Assembly (NCBI GenBank): GCA_963783785.1
Contig: CAWAOQ010000018.1
Coordinates: forward strand, 1-64,000
Source of the DNA: CADEEN01 sp963783785
GTDB lineage: Bacteria; Pseudomonadota; Gammaproteobacteria; Burkholderiales; Burkholderiaceae_C
Direction: 5' to 3'
DNA length: 64,000 nucleotides
Shown here: in pieces, positions 1 to 7,652 of the stretch
Layout of the letters: every line of letters starts with the position of its first letter
How positions within the stretch are numbered: the stretch's first letter is position 1
Translations under genes and position numbers: made by a program
The notes under the pieces: generated by a model
The model's input: only the letters and a program-made list of their open reading frames with translations
The model's database searches: none
Told to the model about the DNA's origin: nothing

Positions 1-447
1 CGCTGCACGGCCTGGCGCAGCCGATCTGGGTGGTGCAATCGCGCACGGGCTGTCACGAAGTTCGAGTTTTACGAATCTCGACTCATGGAAGTGCTGCTTT
101 TTCCTCCGACTCATCGAATCCACATTCGACGGTGTTCAAACTTCTTCGAGGCCCGACCATGAGAGTTCCCTTCCGTTGCAAAGACTTCGGGATCGTGCGT
201 TGGCAGCAGCGCGGCGTCGAGCGTCTGCGCCAGGCGTTGCAGTACCTCCAACGGCTGCTGCCGGTGGACCGCCAAACCGAAGCGCTGGCATTGATCCCGA
301 TCCGGGCTGTGCAGTCGAACTCCATGCGCCAGCGGCAACGACGCACCTGGCGCGACTGAGTGCACCGCTGAGGTCAGCCGCCGAACTGCTGCCGGCCACC
401 ACTCGACCCGCGCGACCCCACCCACCTGGTCACGAAAGAACACCACC
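1..447. other. Region without a recognisable gene
   Basis: I see no protein family here. The most plausible small frame runs from an ATG at 159 to a TGA ending at 359 (66 codons, Arg/Gln-rich) and resembles nothing I know. The opposite strand is also open across much of the segment, which is expected from the base composition. The first 60 bases could be the tail of a gene lying outside the window, but no frame can be assigned. The stretch probably holds the promoter of the TerB-like gene at 448. Confidence 0.4.
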
Positions 448-881
448 ATGCGCTCCTACCCCCGCAACAGCCCCGAAGCCGCCGCACGCATCGTGGCACT
501 CGTCCTCATCGCCGACGGCCATGTGTGCCGTTCGGAGTTCGATGTGTTGTACCAACTTGACGGGCCGCGCGAATTGGGACTGCAGTCCGACGGTTTGCCG
601 GGCATCGTGCAGACGCTTTGCGAAGACCTGCTGATGGGCGACCATGGCAGCGGTTCGATGCTGGGCGCCGTGGACGACAGCGCCTTGGCGTCGCTGATGG
701 CCGAGGTGGACGAGCCGGCGCTTCAGCGCAAGGTGCTTCGGCTGGCGGTCGCTGCCGCGCGCGCCGACCGGCATCTTGCCGGCGGCGAGGCCCTGGTCCT
801 GGCGGCTGCTCGCCGCCATTGGGGCATCGGTGACGAGCAGAGGCAGGCAGCCTCGTCGCTGCCGACCCGCAAGCCGCCTGA
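448..881 (+). CDS. TerB-like (tellurite-resistance/DjlA-type helical) protein, frameshifted near its end
   Basis: The frame from ATG 448 encodes an acidic helical protein with a TerB-type pattern: an early LVLIADGHVCRSEFDVL block, then a second helical block with VLRLAVAAARADRHLAGGEALVL near residues 100-120. TerB-like proteins are cytoplasmic helical-bundle proteins linked to metal or tellurite stress; their biochemical role is unclear. The frame does not stop where expected and runs on antisense to the LysR gene. A TGA in another frame at 879-881 lies inside a perfect hairpin shared with the end of that convergent gene, so I place the true end there and infer a one-base indel around 835-870. 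TerC is encoded 2 kb downstream. Confidence 0.55.
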
Positions 882-896
882 GCGAAAGCGCTCAGG
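877..896. terminator. Perfect 8-bp hairpin between convergent genes
   Basis: An 8-bp inverted repeat, CCTGAGCG and CGCTCAGG, flanks the 4-base loop AAAG. It lies exactly where the TerB-like gene (plus) and the LysR gene (minus) converge, and the LysR stop codon is inside its right arm. There is no strong T-run, so it is a plausible shared bidirectional terminator rather than a proven one. Confidence 0.55.
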
Positions 897-1773
897 CGCG
901 CGCCGCGGCGATGACCTGCAGCACCAGCGGGTGATGCTGCCCGCGGCGCGACCGGATGGCGTGGATCTCCTCCTTCACGTCGTCGCAGCGGCCGAGCAAG
1001 CGCAGTCCGCGCATCAAGCCCACGTCACCTGCGCCCAGGCGGCTGACCGGAAACACCCCCAGCCCGCGCGCGGCGAACACCGCCAGCAGCGCGCTGTCTT
1101 CGAATTCGCCGACGATGCGCGGCCGCAGTCCCTGGGCCTCGAACCAGCGATCCAGGGTGGGGCGCAGCGCCGAGTGGCCGGTGGGCAGCAGCACCGGCAA
1201 CCGATTCAGCGATTGCGGGAACTGATCGACATCGGCCTTGTGCACATGGGCGGCGGGCCCGTACCACTCCACCGTCGACTCGACCAGCCGTTCGCTCGTC
1301 AGGCGCAGGTTCGGGTTGCGCGGTGCCGGCTGCCCGGCCAGCACCAGGTCCAGGTGATGCAGCGCCAGTTCGGCCAGCAGCTGCTCGAACTCGCCTTCGT
1401 GGCACACCAGCCGCAGCGATGGCGTGGCCAGCACGGGCTCGAGCAGCGCGTGCGCGGCCAGCTTGGAAATGCCGTCCGACATGCCGACCGCCAGTCGGGC
1501 GACCTTGCCGCTGGCCGCCTCGCGCACTTCGTCGGGGATCACCTGGCCGATCTGGAAGATCTCCTCGGCGCGGGCGAAGGCGGCCTGGCCCGCCTCGGTC
1601 ATCGCCACACCGCGGCCGGCCGGCTTGAGCAACTGGTGGCCGAGCGCCTTCTCGAGTTCCCGCACCTGGGCGCTGATGGTCTGCACCGCCATGTCCAGCC
1701 GCTCGGCCGCGCGGGCGAAGCCACCTTCCTTGGTGACGACCCAGAAGTAGTACAGGTGGCGGTAGTTCAGCAC
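892..1773 (-). CDS. LysR-family transcriptional regulator, NhaR type
   Basis: A 293-residue LysR-type regulator. The start MLNYRHLYYFWVVTKEGGFA is typical of the NhaR subgroup, which activates Na+/H+ antiporter and other genes in enterobacteria. Residues 1-60 form the winged helix-turn-helix (RAAERLDMAVQTISAQVRELEKALG). The remainder is the ligand-binding domain. It is convergent with the TerB-like gene and divergent from a small membrane-protein gene at 1886 that precedes terC, with about 110 bp between them that probably hold its operator. No NhaA-type antiporter is present nearby, so its target may be the divergent membrane-protein/TerC genes (inference). The C-terminus is intact and ends in the shared hairpin. 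Confidence 0.85.
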   Translation of the reverse strand: MLNYRHLYYFWVVTKEGGFARAAERLDMAVQTISAQVRELEKALGHQLLKPAGRGVAMTEAGQAAFARAEEIFQIGQVIPDEVREAASGKVARLAVGMSDGISKLAAHALLEPVLATPSLRLVCHEGEFEQLLAELALHHLDLVLAGQPAPRNPNLRLTSERLVESTVEWYGPAAHVHKADVDQFPQSLNRLPVLLPTGHSALRPTLDRWFEAQGLRPRIVGEFEDSALLAVFAARGLGVFPVSRLGAGDVGLMRGLRLLGRCDDVKEEIHAIRSRRGQHHPLVLQVIAAARA

Positions 1774-1885
1774 GCTGATCTCCTTTCGGGAAAACCGAAG
1801 TCTATCGCTGGCGGAAGCTGGTTTCTTCGAATCCCGAACAGCTGAAGACTACCGCCTGCCGCTGTTCAACAAGGAGGAAACGATC

Positions 1886-2506
1886 ATGTTCTACGCACTC
1901 AGCTGGTTTGCGGTGTTCAGCCTTCTCGCGCTGTGGTCGCTTGCAGCCTGGGCGTTCCACGCGATCGCCGCATGGACGGTCTCGAATGCCGGCGTCTTGG
2001 CGGGAGGGTCGTCGGCGATCGAGGGCTTGCGCGTGCCGGACTGGCTCGCGCCCTGGATCCCGCCCGAGATCGCTCTCGCGTTGACTTCGATGGTGTCGGC
2101 TCTCACGCCAGCCGTTGATTCCGTGCTCGGCCTCGCACCCGCGCTGGCTGGCGGACTGTCGGTGGCCGTCTGGGTCGTCTGGGGAATCGGCAGCGTCGTC
2201 CTCATCGTCCTGGGGTTCGTGGCCACCGGACTCATCGCCGTGCTGCGCCGTCGCGCTTCCATGCTCGCGGGCCCTGCCAGGGGGCCGACAAGCCATGGGC
2301 TGACCGGATCCTCGGCGAACTTCGGGAAATGCGAACCTGCGTTCACGCTGACGCTGATTCATGCGAAGCCCGAAACCGCCCAACATCCGCCATCTCTTCT
2401 TAGCAACAAAGCAAATGGACACCGCCGCTCTCCTCCTCGCCATCATCACCGCCACGATGTTCGCCGTCACCTTCCACGCCTGGCGTCTCGGCAACGAGAA
2501 GCGTGA
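1886..2506 (+). CDS. Small hydrophobic membrane protein, C-terminal extent uncertain
   Basis: It starts at ATG 1886 behind a strong ribosome-binding site (AAGGAGG, about 10 bases upstream). Residues 1-125 contain two clear membrane segments, about 5-30 and 88-115, followed by a basic VLRRRAS stretch typical of a cytoplasmic end. After that the frame becomes low-complexity and His/Arg-rich and overlaps the next gene, so the real protein probably ends near 2270-2300 and the tail may reflect an indel. I do not recognise the family. Its position between the divergent NhaR-type regulator and TerC suggests a membrane or ion-stress role. Confidence 0.5.
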   Translation: MFYALSWFAVFSLLALWSLAAWAFHAIAAWTVSNAGVLAGGSSAIEGLRVPDWLAPWIPPEIALALTSMVSALTPAVDSVLGLAPALAGGLSVAVWVVWGIGSVVLIVLGFVATGLIAVLRRRASMLAGPARGPTSHGLTGSSANFGKCEPAFTLTLIHAKPETAQHPPSLLSNKANGHRRSPPRHHHRHDVRRHLPRLASRQREA

Positions 2507-2573
2507 CGCGGCCCTGCTGGGCGCGGTGGGCGGCTTGTTCGGTGTCGGCACTGCCGTCGCCGCGATCCTCTGA
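2415..2573 (+). CDS. Small membrane protein upstream of TerC
   Basis: A 52-residue protein starting at ATG 2415; an in-frame ATG at 2361 would give 70 residues. It has an N-terminal membrane helix (about residues 1-20), a short basic loop with WRLGNEKRD, and a second Gly/Ala-rich helix at the end (GAVGGLFGVGTAVAAIL). It ends 9 bases before terC and is probably co-transcribed with it. I do not recognise a named family. Confidence 0.55.
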   Translation: MDTAALLLAIITATMFAVTFHAWRLGNEKRDAALLGAVGGLFGVGTAVAAIL

Positions 2574-2582
2574 GGCCCTCCA

Positions 2583-3575
2583 ATGGACACACTGATCCCC
2601 TTCTTCGCGGCCGACTTCCTGGGCAAGCCCGCCTGGGTCTGGCTCACCTTCGTCGGCATCGTCGTCGCGCTGCTGGCCTTCGACCTGGGCGTGCTGCACA
2701 AGGACGACAAGGAGATCGGCGTGCGCGAGAGCCTGCTGCTCTCGGCCGGCTACATCGGCGCAGCGCTGATCTTCGGTGCCTGGGTCTGGTGGTACCTGGG
2801 CGCGCAGAGCGGCATGGACTACTACACCGGCTTCATGATCGAGAAGTCGCTGTCGATGGACAACGTCTTCGTCATCGCGCTGATCTTCAGCTTCTTCGCG
2901 ATCCCGCGGCAGTACCAGCACCGGGTGCTGTTCTGGGGCATCCTGGGCGTGATCGTGCTGCGCGCCATCATGATCGGTCTCGGCGCCACGCTGGTCAGCC
3001 AGTTCAGCTGGGTCCTGTACCTGTTTGGAGCCTTCCTGATCTTCACCGGCATCAAGATGTGGATCATTGCCGACCACGTGCCGGACATCGCGAACAACCC
3101 GTTGCTGAAATTCCTGAAGCGGCACATGCGCGTGACCGACGGCCTGCGCGGCAACGCCTTCTGGGTACGCGAGCCAGACCCGGCCAGCGGCAAGGTGGTG
3201 CGTTTTGCCACTCCGCTGCTGCTTGCGCTGGTGCTGGTGGAGTTCGTCGATCTGATCTTCGCGGTCGACTCGGTGCCGGCGATCTTCGCCATCACCACCG
3301 ACCCGTTCATCGTCTACACGAGCAACATCTTCGCCATCCTGGGCCTGCGCGCGCTGTACTTCGCGCTGGCGGCGATGATCCATCGCTTCAAGTACCTGAA
3401 GTACGCGCTGGCCCTGGTGCTGGTGTTCATCGGCTCGAAGATCTTCCTGGTCGGCATCATCGGCAAGATTCCGCCGGTGATCTCGCTCAGCGTGACCTTC
3501 GGTCTGATCGCCGGCGGCGTGCTGGTGTCGCTGTGGAAGACCCGCGGGCAGCCCGCTTTCATTGAGCCCACCTGA
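2583..3575 (+). CDS. TerC/Alx-family integral membrane protein
   Basis: A 330-residue polytopic protein of the TerC/Alx family, whose members are linked to tellurite resistance, alkaline response and, in E. coli Alx and relatives, manganese homeostasis. Hallmarks visible are the acidic residues in membrane segments: FDLGVL near residue 37, the IEKSLSMDNVFV block near 92-103, and the VEFVDLIFAVDSVPAI block near 220-235. There are about eight to nine membrane spans. It starts at ATG 2583, 9 bases after the small membrane protein. I looked for a yybP-ykoY (Mn2+) riboswitch upstream and did not see one. The gene is intact. Confidence 0.92.
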   Translation: MDTLIPFFAADFLGKPAWVWLTFVGIVVALLAFDLGVLHKDDKEIGVRESLLLSAGYIGAALIFGAWVWWYLGAQSGMDYYTGFMIEKSLSMDNVFVIALIFSFFAIPRQYQHRVLFWGILGVIVLRAIMIGLGATLVSQFSWVLYLFGAFLIFTGIKMWIIADHVPDIANNPLLKFLKRHMRVTDGLRGNAFWVREPDPASGKVVRFATPLLLALVLVEFVDLIFAVDSVPAIFAITTDPFIVYTSNIFAILGLRALYFALAAMIHRFKYLKYALALVLVFIGSKIFLVGIIGKIPPVISLSVTFGLIAGGVLVSLWKTRGQPAFIEPT

Positions 3576-3586
3576 CAGCGCCCATC

Positions 3587-3844
3587 GTGCAGCGGCTGCG
3601 AGAGGCTGCCGCGACCTTGCCTGACGAGCGGGTGTCGATGCAAACCATGGCGCAAGCCCACGCGCCCCAGGCACAGGGCACCTTGCTGCTGCTGATGGCA
3701 GTGCCGAGCCTGCTGCCATTGCCGGGCGTGGGAACGCTCCTTGCGCTGGCGATGGCGGGGCTGACGCTGTTCGTCACCGCAGGCCCGATGCTGATGACGT
3801 GGGTCTGGGGCAGTCGGTGGATCATGCGCTGGGTTTCAATATGA
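3587..3844 (+). CDS. Short ExoD-like protein, probably a truncated remnant
   Basis: An 85-residue frame just behind terC. Its first 60 residues resemble the start of ExoD-family proteins (exopolysaccharide synthesis/membrane proteins of about 200 residues): a LPDERVS segment followed by a hydrophobic block with PSLLPLPGVGTLLAL. The usual middle and C-terminal membrane region is missing; the sequence ends after a further hydrophobic stretch and MRWVSI. It is either an internally deleted remnant or a short relative. Support comes from similarity to the family start only. Confidence 0.45.
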   Translation: MQRLREAAATLPDERVSMQTMAQAHAPQAQGTLLLLMAVPSLLPLPGVGTLLALAMAGLTLFVTAGPMLMTWVWGSRWIMRWVSI

Positions 3845-3850
3845 ACGGGC

Positions 3851-4457
3851 GTGTTCGACGATCTGCGCGACCCTCAAGACCCTGCATGTGATGTCCATCA
3901 TCGTGTGGATGGCGGCATGGCTTTTTCGCACTTCTTCCTGCGCCCGGCCGTCGCCCAGCTTGAACCGGCGGTACGGCTGCGCCTGATGCACGATGTGCTC
4001 GGCCGCTTTTTTCCAGGCCGTGCTTGCGGCCTCGTTGCTGACGCTGGCCAGCGGCGTGTGGATGCTAGGCCGCGCGGCCAGGCGGGTGGTGCCGTCCCGC
4101 GGCAGCTTCGCGATGCCGCTGGCCTGGACCATCACGGTGGTGCTGGGAGTTGCGATGCTGGCGATCTTCATGCACATCCGCTTCGTGCTCTGCAAGAGGC
4201 TCGGCAACACCGTTGCGGCGTTCGGGTGGGCCGCCGGTGGTGCGGCCCTGGCACGGATCCGCAGCTGGGTCTCGATCAACCTCGGCCTTGGAATCCTGGC
4301 ACTGCTCGCGACGCTGATGCGCTGGAAGACCTGCGTCGGGCCCCGCAGATCTCGAACCTGCGAACGTCGGCAGGCGCGAGAGTCCAGCAGCTGCAAAGGA
4401 TCGACTACGGGCCCACAACCGTCTCCGCCGTCCGGCCGCTTGGCGACGCCTTGCTGA
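3851..4457 (+). pseudogene. CopD-like membrane protein, broken by about three frameshifts
   Basis: Three frames read in turn give one CopD-family-like membrane protein. A start FDDLR at 3851 (GTG) leads into LKTLHVMSIIVWM (about 3873-3911), then GGMAFSHFFLRPAVAQLEP (about 3912-4010), then a third-frame segment QAVLAASLLTLASGVWML continuing to about 4325 through several membrane helices. CopD-type proteins are inner-membrane proteins often tied to copper. The shifts fall near 3869, 3912 and 4012. After about 4325 the open frame loses family character. Because many housekeeping genes in the window show the same kind of break, sequencing indels are at least as likely as true decay. Confidence 0.6.
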
Positions 4458-4483
4458 TCTTCGGGGTGCTCGGCGCCACGTGT

Positions 4484-4792
4484 TCAGGTGCTGAGCTTTC
4501 GGCCGAGTTGCTGTTCGACCTTTGCGGTCTTTGACTTCAGGCGCCCGGCCGGGCCGGCGCGATAGTCGACCTTGATGTGCACGCCGATGCGCGCGCAGTC
4601 CGCGGCCAGCGTCTCGAAGCACGCGGTCACCACGCCGATCACCTCGGACCATTCGCCTTCGAGGATCGTGCCCATCGGCGTCAGCTGGTACGGCACCCCG
4701 CTGCGGTCGATCACGTCGAGGATGCGCGCGACGTGGGCGCTGACGCTTTCGCCCTGCCCCATCGGAGCCATCGAGAACTCGAGCAGAACCAT
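4484..4792 (-). CDS. Thiamine-binding protein, MTH1187/YkoF (DUF77) family
   Basis: A 102-residue cytoplasmic protein with the MTH1187-family pattern: MVLLEFSMAPMGQGES at the start, then the YQLTPMGTILEGEW motif near residues 40-53 and a C-terminal acidic/basic helix. Family members form ferredoxin-like dimers or tetramers and bind thiamine or related pyrimidines. The length is usual. It is convergent with the damaged CopD-like gene and divergent from the SDR/PHA genes. With several thiamine-diphosphate enzymes in this window a thiamine link is natural but unproven. Confidence 0.8.
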   Translation of the reverse strand: MVLLEFSMAPMGQGESVSAHVARILDVIDRSGVPYQLTPMGTILEGEWSEVIGVVTACFETLAADCARIGVHIKVDYRAGPAGRLKSKTAKVEQQLGRKLST

Positions 4793-4909
4793 TGCGGACT
4801 CCTTGTTGTTGCCTCTTTCGGGACGCGATCCCGGGCGGCGCGACCGGAGTGAACCCCCTCCGTCTGTCCAATCTCAGGGGCTCACTCCAACGCTCGTGCC
4901 CACCAGCCA

Positions 4910-4927
4910 GTTTGCGCTAGCGCAAAC
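4910..4927. promoter_or_regulatory. Perfect 18-bp palindrome, candidate operator
   Basis: GTTTGCGCTAGCGCAAAC is a perfect palindrome with 9-bp arms, about 100 bp upstream of the SDR start codon, in the intergenic region between the divergent thiamine-binding gene and the SDR-phaC genes. Perfect palindromes of this size usually bind a dimeric regulator such as a TetR-type repressor. No regulator gene lies adjacent. Confidence 0.55.
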
Positions 4928-4987
4928 GAAATCGAAATGGCGCTTCGAGGACGCAACAGCGCCGGCCAATGAATACGGCGAGCGCAA

Positions 4988-5009
4988 TACAATGCTGCAG
5001 TGCAACATT
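4988..5009 (+). promoter_or_regulatory. TACAAT -10-like box overlapping an imperfect inverted repeat
   Basis: AATGCTGCA and TGCAACATT (4991-5009) form 9-bp arms with one mismatch around a central G. A TACAAT -10-like hexamer at 4988-4993 overlaps the left arm. TGCA-containing operators are known for PHA regulators such as PhaR, so binding here could repress the SDR-phaC genes. This is an inference from pattern only; no convincing -35 box was found. Confidence 0.4.
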
Positions 5010-5024
5010 TCGTACGGAGGCTCT

Positions 5025-5840
5025 ATGGATCTCTCGAACAGGGTGGCGGTCATCACCGGCGGTGGAAGCGGGATCGGCCGCGCGGTTGCTGCTGCGATGG
5101 CGCCGCGCGGGGTGACTGCGGTGGCCCTCGTCGATGTGAGCGAGGCGATTGAAAACGTCGCCGAGAAGCTCAATGCGGAGGCTGGGCGCACGTTCGCGAT
5201 CCCCTTCCATGGCAACACGACCGACGAGAAGTTCCGTGCATCGGTCTTCGACGAGATCAGCGGCAAGTACGGGCGGGTTTCGCTGTGCGTGCCGGCCGCG
5301 GGCATCACCCGTGACGATCTGGCCGTGCGCATCGACAAGATGACGGGCAAGGCCCGGATCTACCCGCTCGACCAGTTCAAGCTCGTCGTCGACGTGAACC
5401 TCATCGCCCCCGTGTATTGGGCGCTGGAGATGATCGGGCGCATCGCCGAAGATCGCGCCGCCAAGGGCATGAAGCGCTGGGCACCCGACGAGGGCATGCA
5501 AGGATCGGTGGTGTTCATCGGCTCGATCTCGTCGCAGGGCAATCGCGGCCAGATCTCGTATGCGAGCACCAAGGCCGGTCTCGAGGGCGCTGCCGCGACG
5601 ATCATGAAGGAAGCGATGTACTACGGTGTGCGCTGCAGCGTGATCCACCCCGGCTTCACCGACACGCCGATGGTTCGGGCGATGGGCGTCGACTATGTCG
5701 CCAAGAACATCCTGCCCTACACGCAGCTCGGCCGGTTGATCCAGCCTGACGAAATCGCCGATGCGATCTGCTTCATGCTCGCGAACTCGGCAGTCAGTGG
5801 CGAGCTCTGGGTCGACGCCGGCTGGCACGCCCCGGCGTAA
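5025..5840 (+). CDS. Short-chain dehydrogenase/reductase upstream of PHA synthase
   Basis: A 271-residue NAD(P)H-dependent SDR. The start at ATG 5025 is supported by CGGAGG 8 bases upstream and by the family-typical MDLSNRVAVITGGGSGIG (Rossmann TGxxxGxG). The catalytic Ser lies in the SISSQGN segment and the Tyr/Lys pair in ISYASTKAG. The substrate cannot be read from sequence. Its position 56 bases before phaC suggests a hydroxyacyl-CoA/ketoacyl-CoA reduction feeding polyhydroxyalkanoate synthesis, although it is not a close PhaB look-alike: it has an insertion with RIDKMTGKARIYPLDQF before the central helix. The frame is open upstream to 4572, but that extension is not protein-like. Confidence 0.85.
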   Translation: MDLSNRVAVITGGGSGIGRAVAAAMAPRGVTAVALVDVSEAIENVAEKLNAEAGRTFAIPFHGNTTDEKFRASVFDEISGKYGRVSLCVPAAGITRDDLAVRIDKMTGKARIYPLDQFKLVVDVNLIAPVYWALEMIGRIAEDRAAKGMKRWAPDEGMQGSVVFIGSISSQGNRGQISYASTKAGLEGAAATIMKEAMYYGVRCSVIHPGFTDTPMVRAMGVDYVAKNILPYTQLGRLIQPDEIADAICFMLANSAVSGELWVDAGWHAPA

Positions 5841-5896
5841 CGCTGAAAACGGCATCGACCCACCGGATCGTTCACGCATCGCCTCGAGCTGCAGCC

Positions 5897-7642
5897 ATGG
5901 CCAATACCACCAAATCCGCCCCCAGCACCCAGGACTTCGATCGGGAGTTCCGCGCCCAGGTCGCGCAGATGACCGCCGGACTCGCCCCGACGGCATTCAC
6001 CACCGCATGGGCGGACTGGGCGATGCATCTGGCATTGTCACCGGCCAAGCAGAGCGAGCTGCAGCGGCACGCGATCGAGCGCGCCAAGGACACATCGGCG
6101 TTCGCGCTTCGTGCATTGGCCGGGGCACCGGTGTCGCCTTCCGAGAGCTTTGCCGGAAATCCCGATCGGCGCTTCGAGGCGGATGCCTGGTCGCAGTTTC
6201 CGTTCAATGTCTACGCCCGTGCCTACCAGAACAACCTGGCCCTGATGAACGAGGCCGTGCGCGACGTCGGCGGCGTCACCGACTATCACGCCCAGCTGCT
6301 GGAGTTCGCGGTGCGCATGCTGCTCGACGCGACATCGCCGTCGAACTACCTGGCGTCGAATCCCGAGTTGCTGGCGCTGACCCGGTCGGAGAAAGGGCAG
6401 AACCTGGTGCGCGGGTTCAAGCATGTGGTCGAGGACATCGGGCGCACGCTGAAGGGCAGCGCGCCGGCGGGCACCGAAGAATTCGAGGTCGGCAAGAACG
6501 TCGCGGTGACGCCCGGCAAGGTCGTGTTCCGCAACGACCTGATCGAGCTGATCCAGTACGAGCCGGCGACAAAGGTGGCGTACGCAGAACCGATTCTGAT
6601 CGTGCCTGCCTGGATCATGAAGTTCTACATCCTCGACCTGAGCCCGCGCAATTCGATGGTGAAGTACCTGGTCGAGCAGGGCCACACCGTGTTCATGATG
6701 TCGTGGAAGAACCCCGACGAGAAGGACCGCGATACCGGGATGGATGACTACGTCGAGAAAGGGTTCCGCGCTGCGGTCGACGCCGTCGCCACCATCGTGC
6801 CCAAGCGAAAGATCCACGCCGTGGGCTACTGCATCGGCGGAACCTTGCTCGCGATCGGCGCGGCGGCGCTGGCGCGCGACAAGGACGAGCGGCTTGCCTC
6901 CGTCACGATGTTCGCCGCGCAGACCGACTTCTCCGAACCGGGCGAATTGGCCTTCTTCATCAATCCGAGCCAGTTGGCGATGCTCGAAGCCACGATGCAC
7001 CGCAAGGGGGTGCTCGAGAGCCGACAGATGGGCGGAGCGTTCGCGATGCTGCGCTCGCAGGACATGTTGTGGCAGCCGATCGTCAACCAGTACCTGAAGG
7101 GCGAGCGCGCCCGGATGATCGACCTGATGGCCTGGAATGCCGACGGCACGCGCATGCCATGGCGGATGCATTCGGAGTATCTGTATCGGCTCTACCTCGA
7201 CAACGAACTTGCCACGAACCGCTTTCCGGTCGGCGGCAAGCTGATCCGGTTGTCGGACATCAACGTGCCGATGTTCGTGGTGGGCACCGAAGCCGATCAC
7301 GTCGCGCCGTGGAAGTCGGTCTACAAGGTGGACAACCTCGTCCGCTCGGACGACCTCACCTTCCTGCTGACCGCCGGCGGCCACAACGCAGGGATCGTGG
7401 CCGGCCCCGTCCATCCGAAGCGTCACTACCGCATTCGCACGCGGCGGCTCGCCGACCCGCATCTGGCACCGGAGGATTGGATGGAAGCCGCGACGAAACA
7501 CGACGGCTCCTGGTGGCCGGCATGGCATCGATGGCTCGCGGCGCATTCCAGCGGCCAGGCCAAGCCGCCCGCGATGGGGGCGCCGAGCAAGGGCTATCGC
7601 GTCATCGAAGACGCACCCGGACAGTACGTGCGGCAGCGCTAG
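5897..7642 (+). CDS. phaC: Class I poly(3-hydroxyalkanoate) synthase PhaC
   Basis: A 581-residue class I PHA synthase that polymerises (R)-3-hydroxyacyl-CoA on the granule surface. The lipase-box-like GYCIGGT carries the nucleophile Cys312, and the triad is completed by Asp467 (TEADHVAPW) and His496 (AGGHNAG). The N-terminal PhaC_N domain (residues about 20-270) and the alpha/beta-hydrolase domain are intact and of usual length. The QFPFNVYARAY and IDLMAWNADGTRMP blocks are also typical. It follows the SDR gene by 56 bases and is probably co-transcribed from the palindrome-bearing promoter region. No phaA or phaP is adjacent. Confidence 0.95.
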   Translation: MANTTKSAPSTQDFDREFRAQVAQMTAGLAPTAFTTAWADWAMHLALSPAKQSELQRHAIERAKDTSAFALRALAGAPVSPSESFAGNPDRRFEADAWSQFPFNVYARAYQNNLALMNEAVRDVGGVTDYHAQLLEFAVRMLLDATSPSNYLASNPELLALTRSEKGQNLVRGFKHVVEDIGRTLKGSAPAGTEEFEVGKNVAVTPGKVVFRNDLIELIQYEPATKVAYAEPILIVPAWIMKFYILDLSPRNSMVKYLVEQGHTVFMMSWKNPDEKDRDTGMDDYVEKGFRAAVDAVATIVPKRKIHAVGYCIGGTLLAIGAAALARDKDERLASVTMFAAQTDFSEPGELAFFINPSQLAMLEATMHRKGVLESRQMGGAFAMLRSQDMLWQPIVNQYLKGERARMIDLMAWNADGTRMPWRMHSEYLYRLYLDNELATNRFPVGGKLIRLSDINVPMFVVGTEADHVAPWKSVYKVDNLVRSDDLTFLLTAGGHNAGIVAGPVHPKRHYRIRTRRLADPHLAPEDWMEAATKHDGSWWPAWHRWLAAHSSGQAKPPAMGAPSKGYRVIEDAPGQYVRQR

Positions 7643-7652
7643 GCAGATCGCC

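Noticed and set aside
2290..2582. A yybP-ykoY manganese riboswitch before terC
   Set aside because: I looked for its conserved core and found no match; the region holds a short coding sequence.
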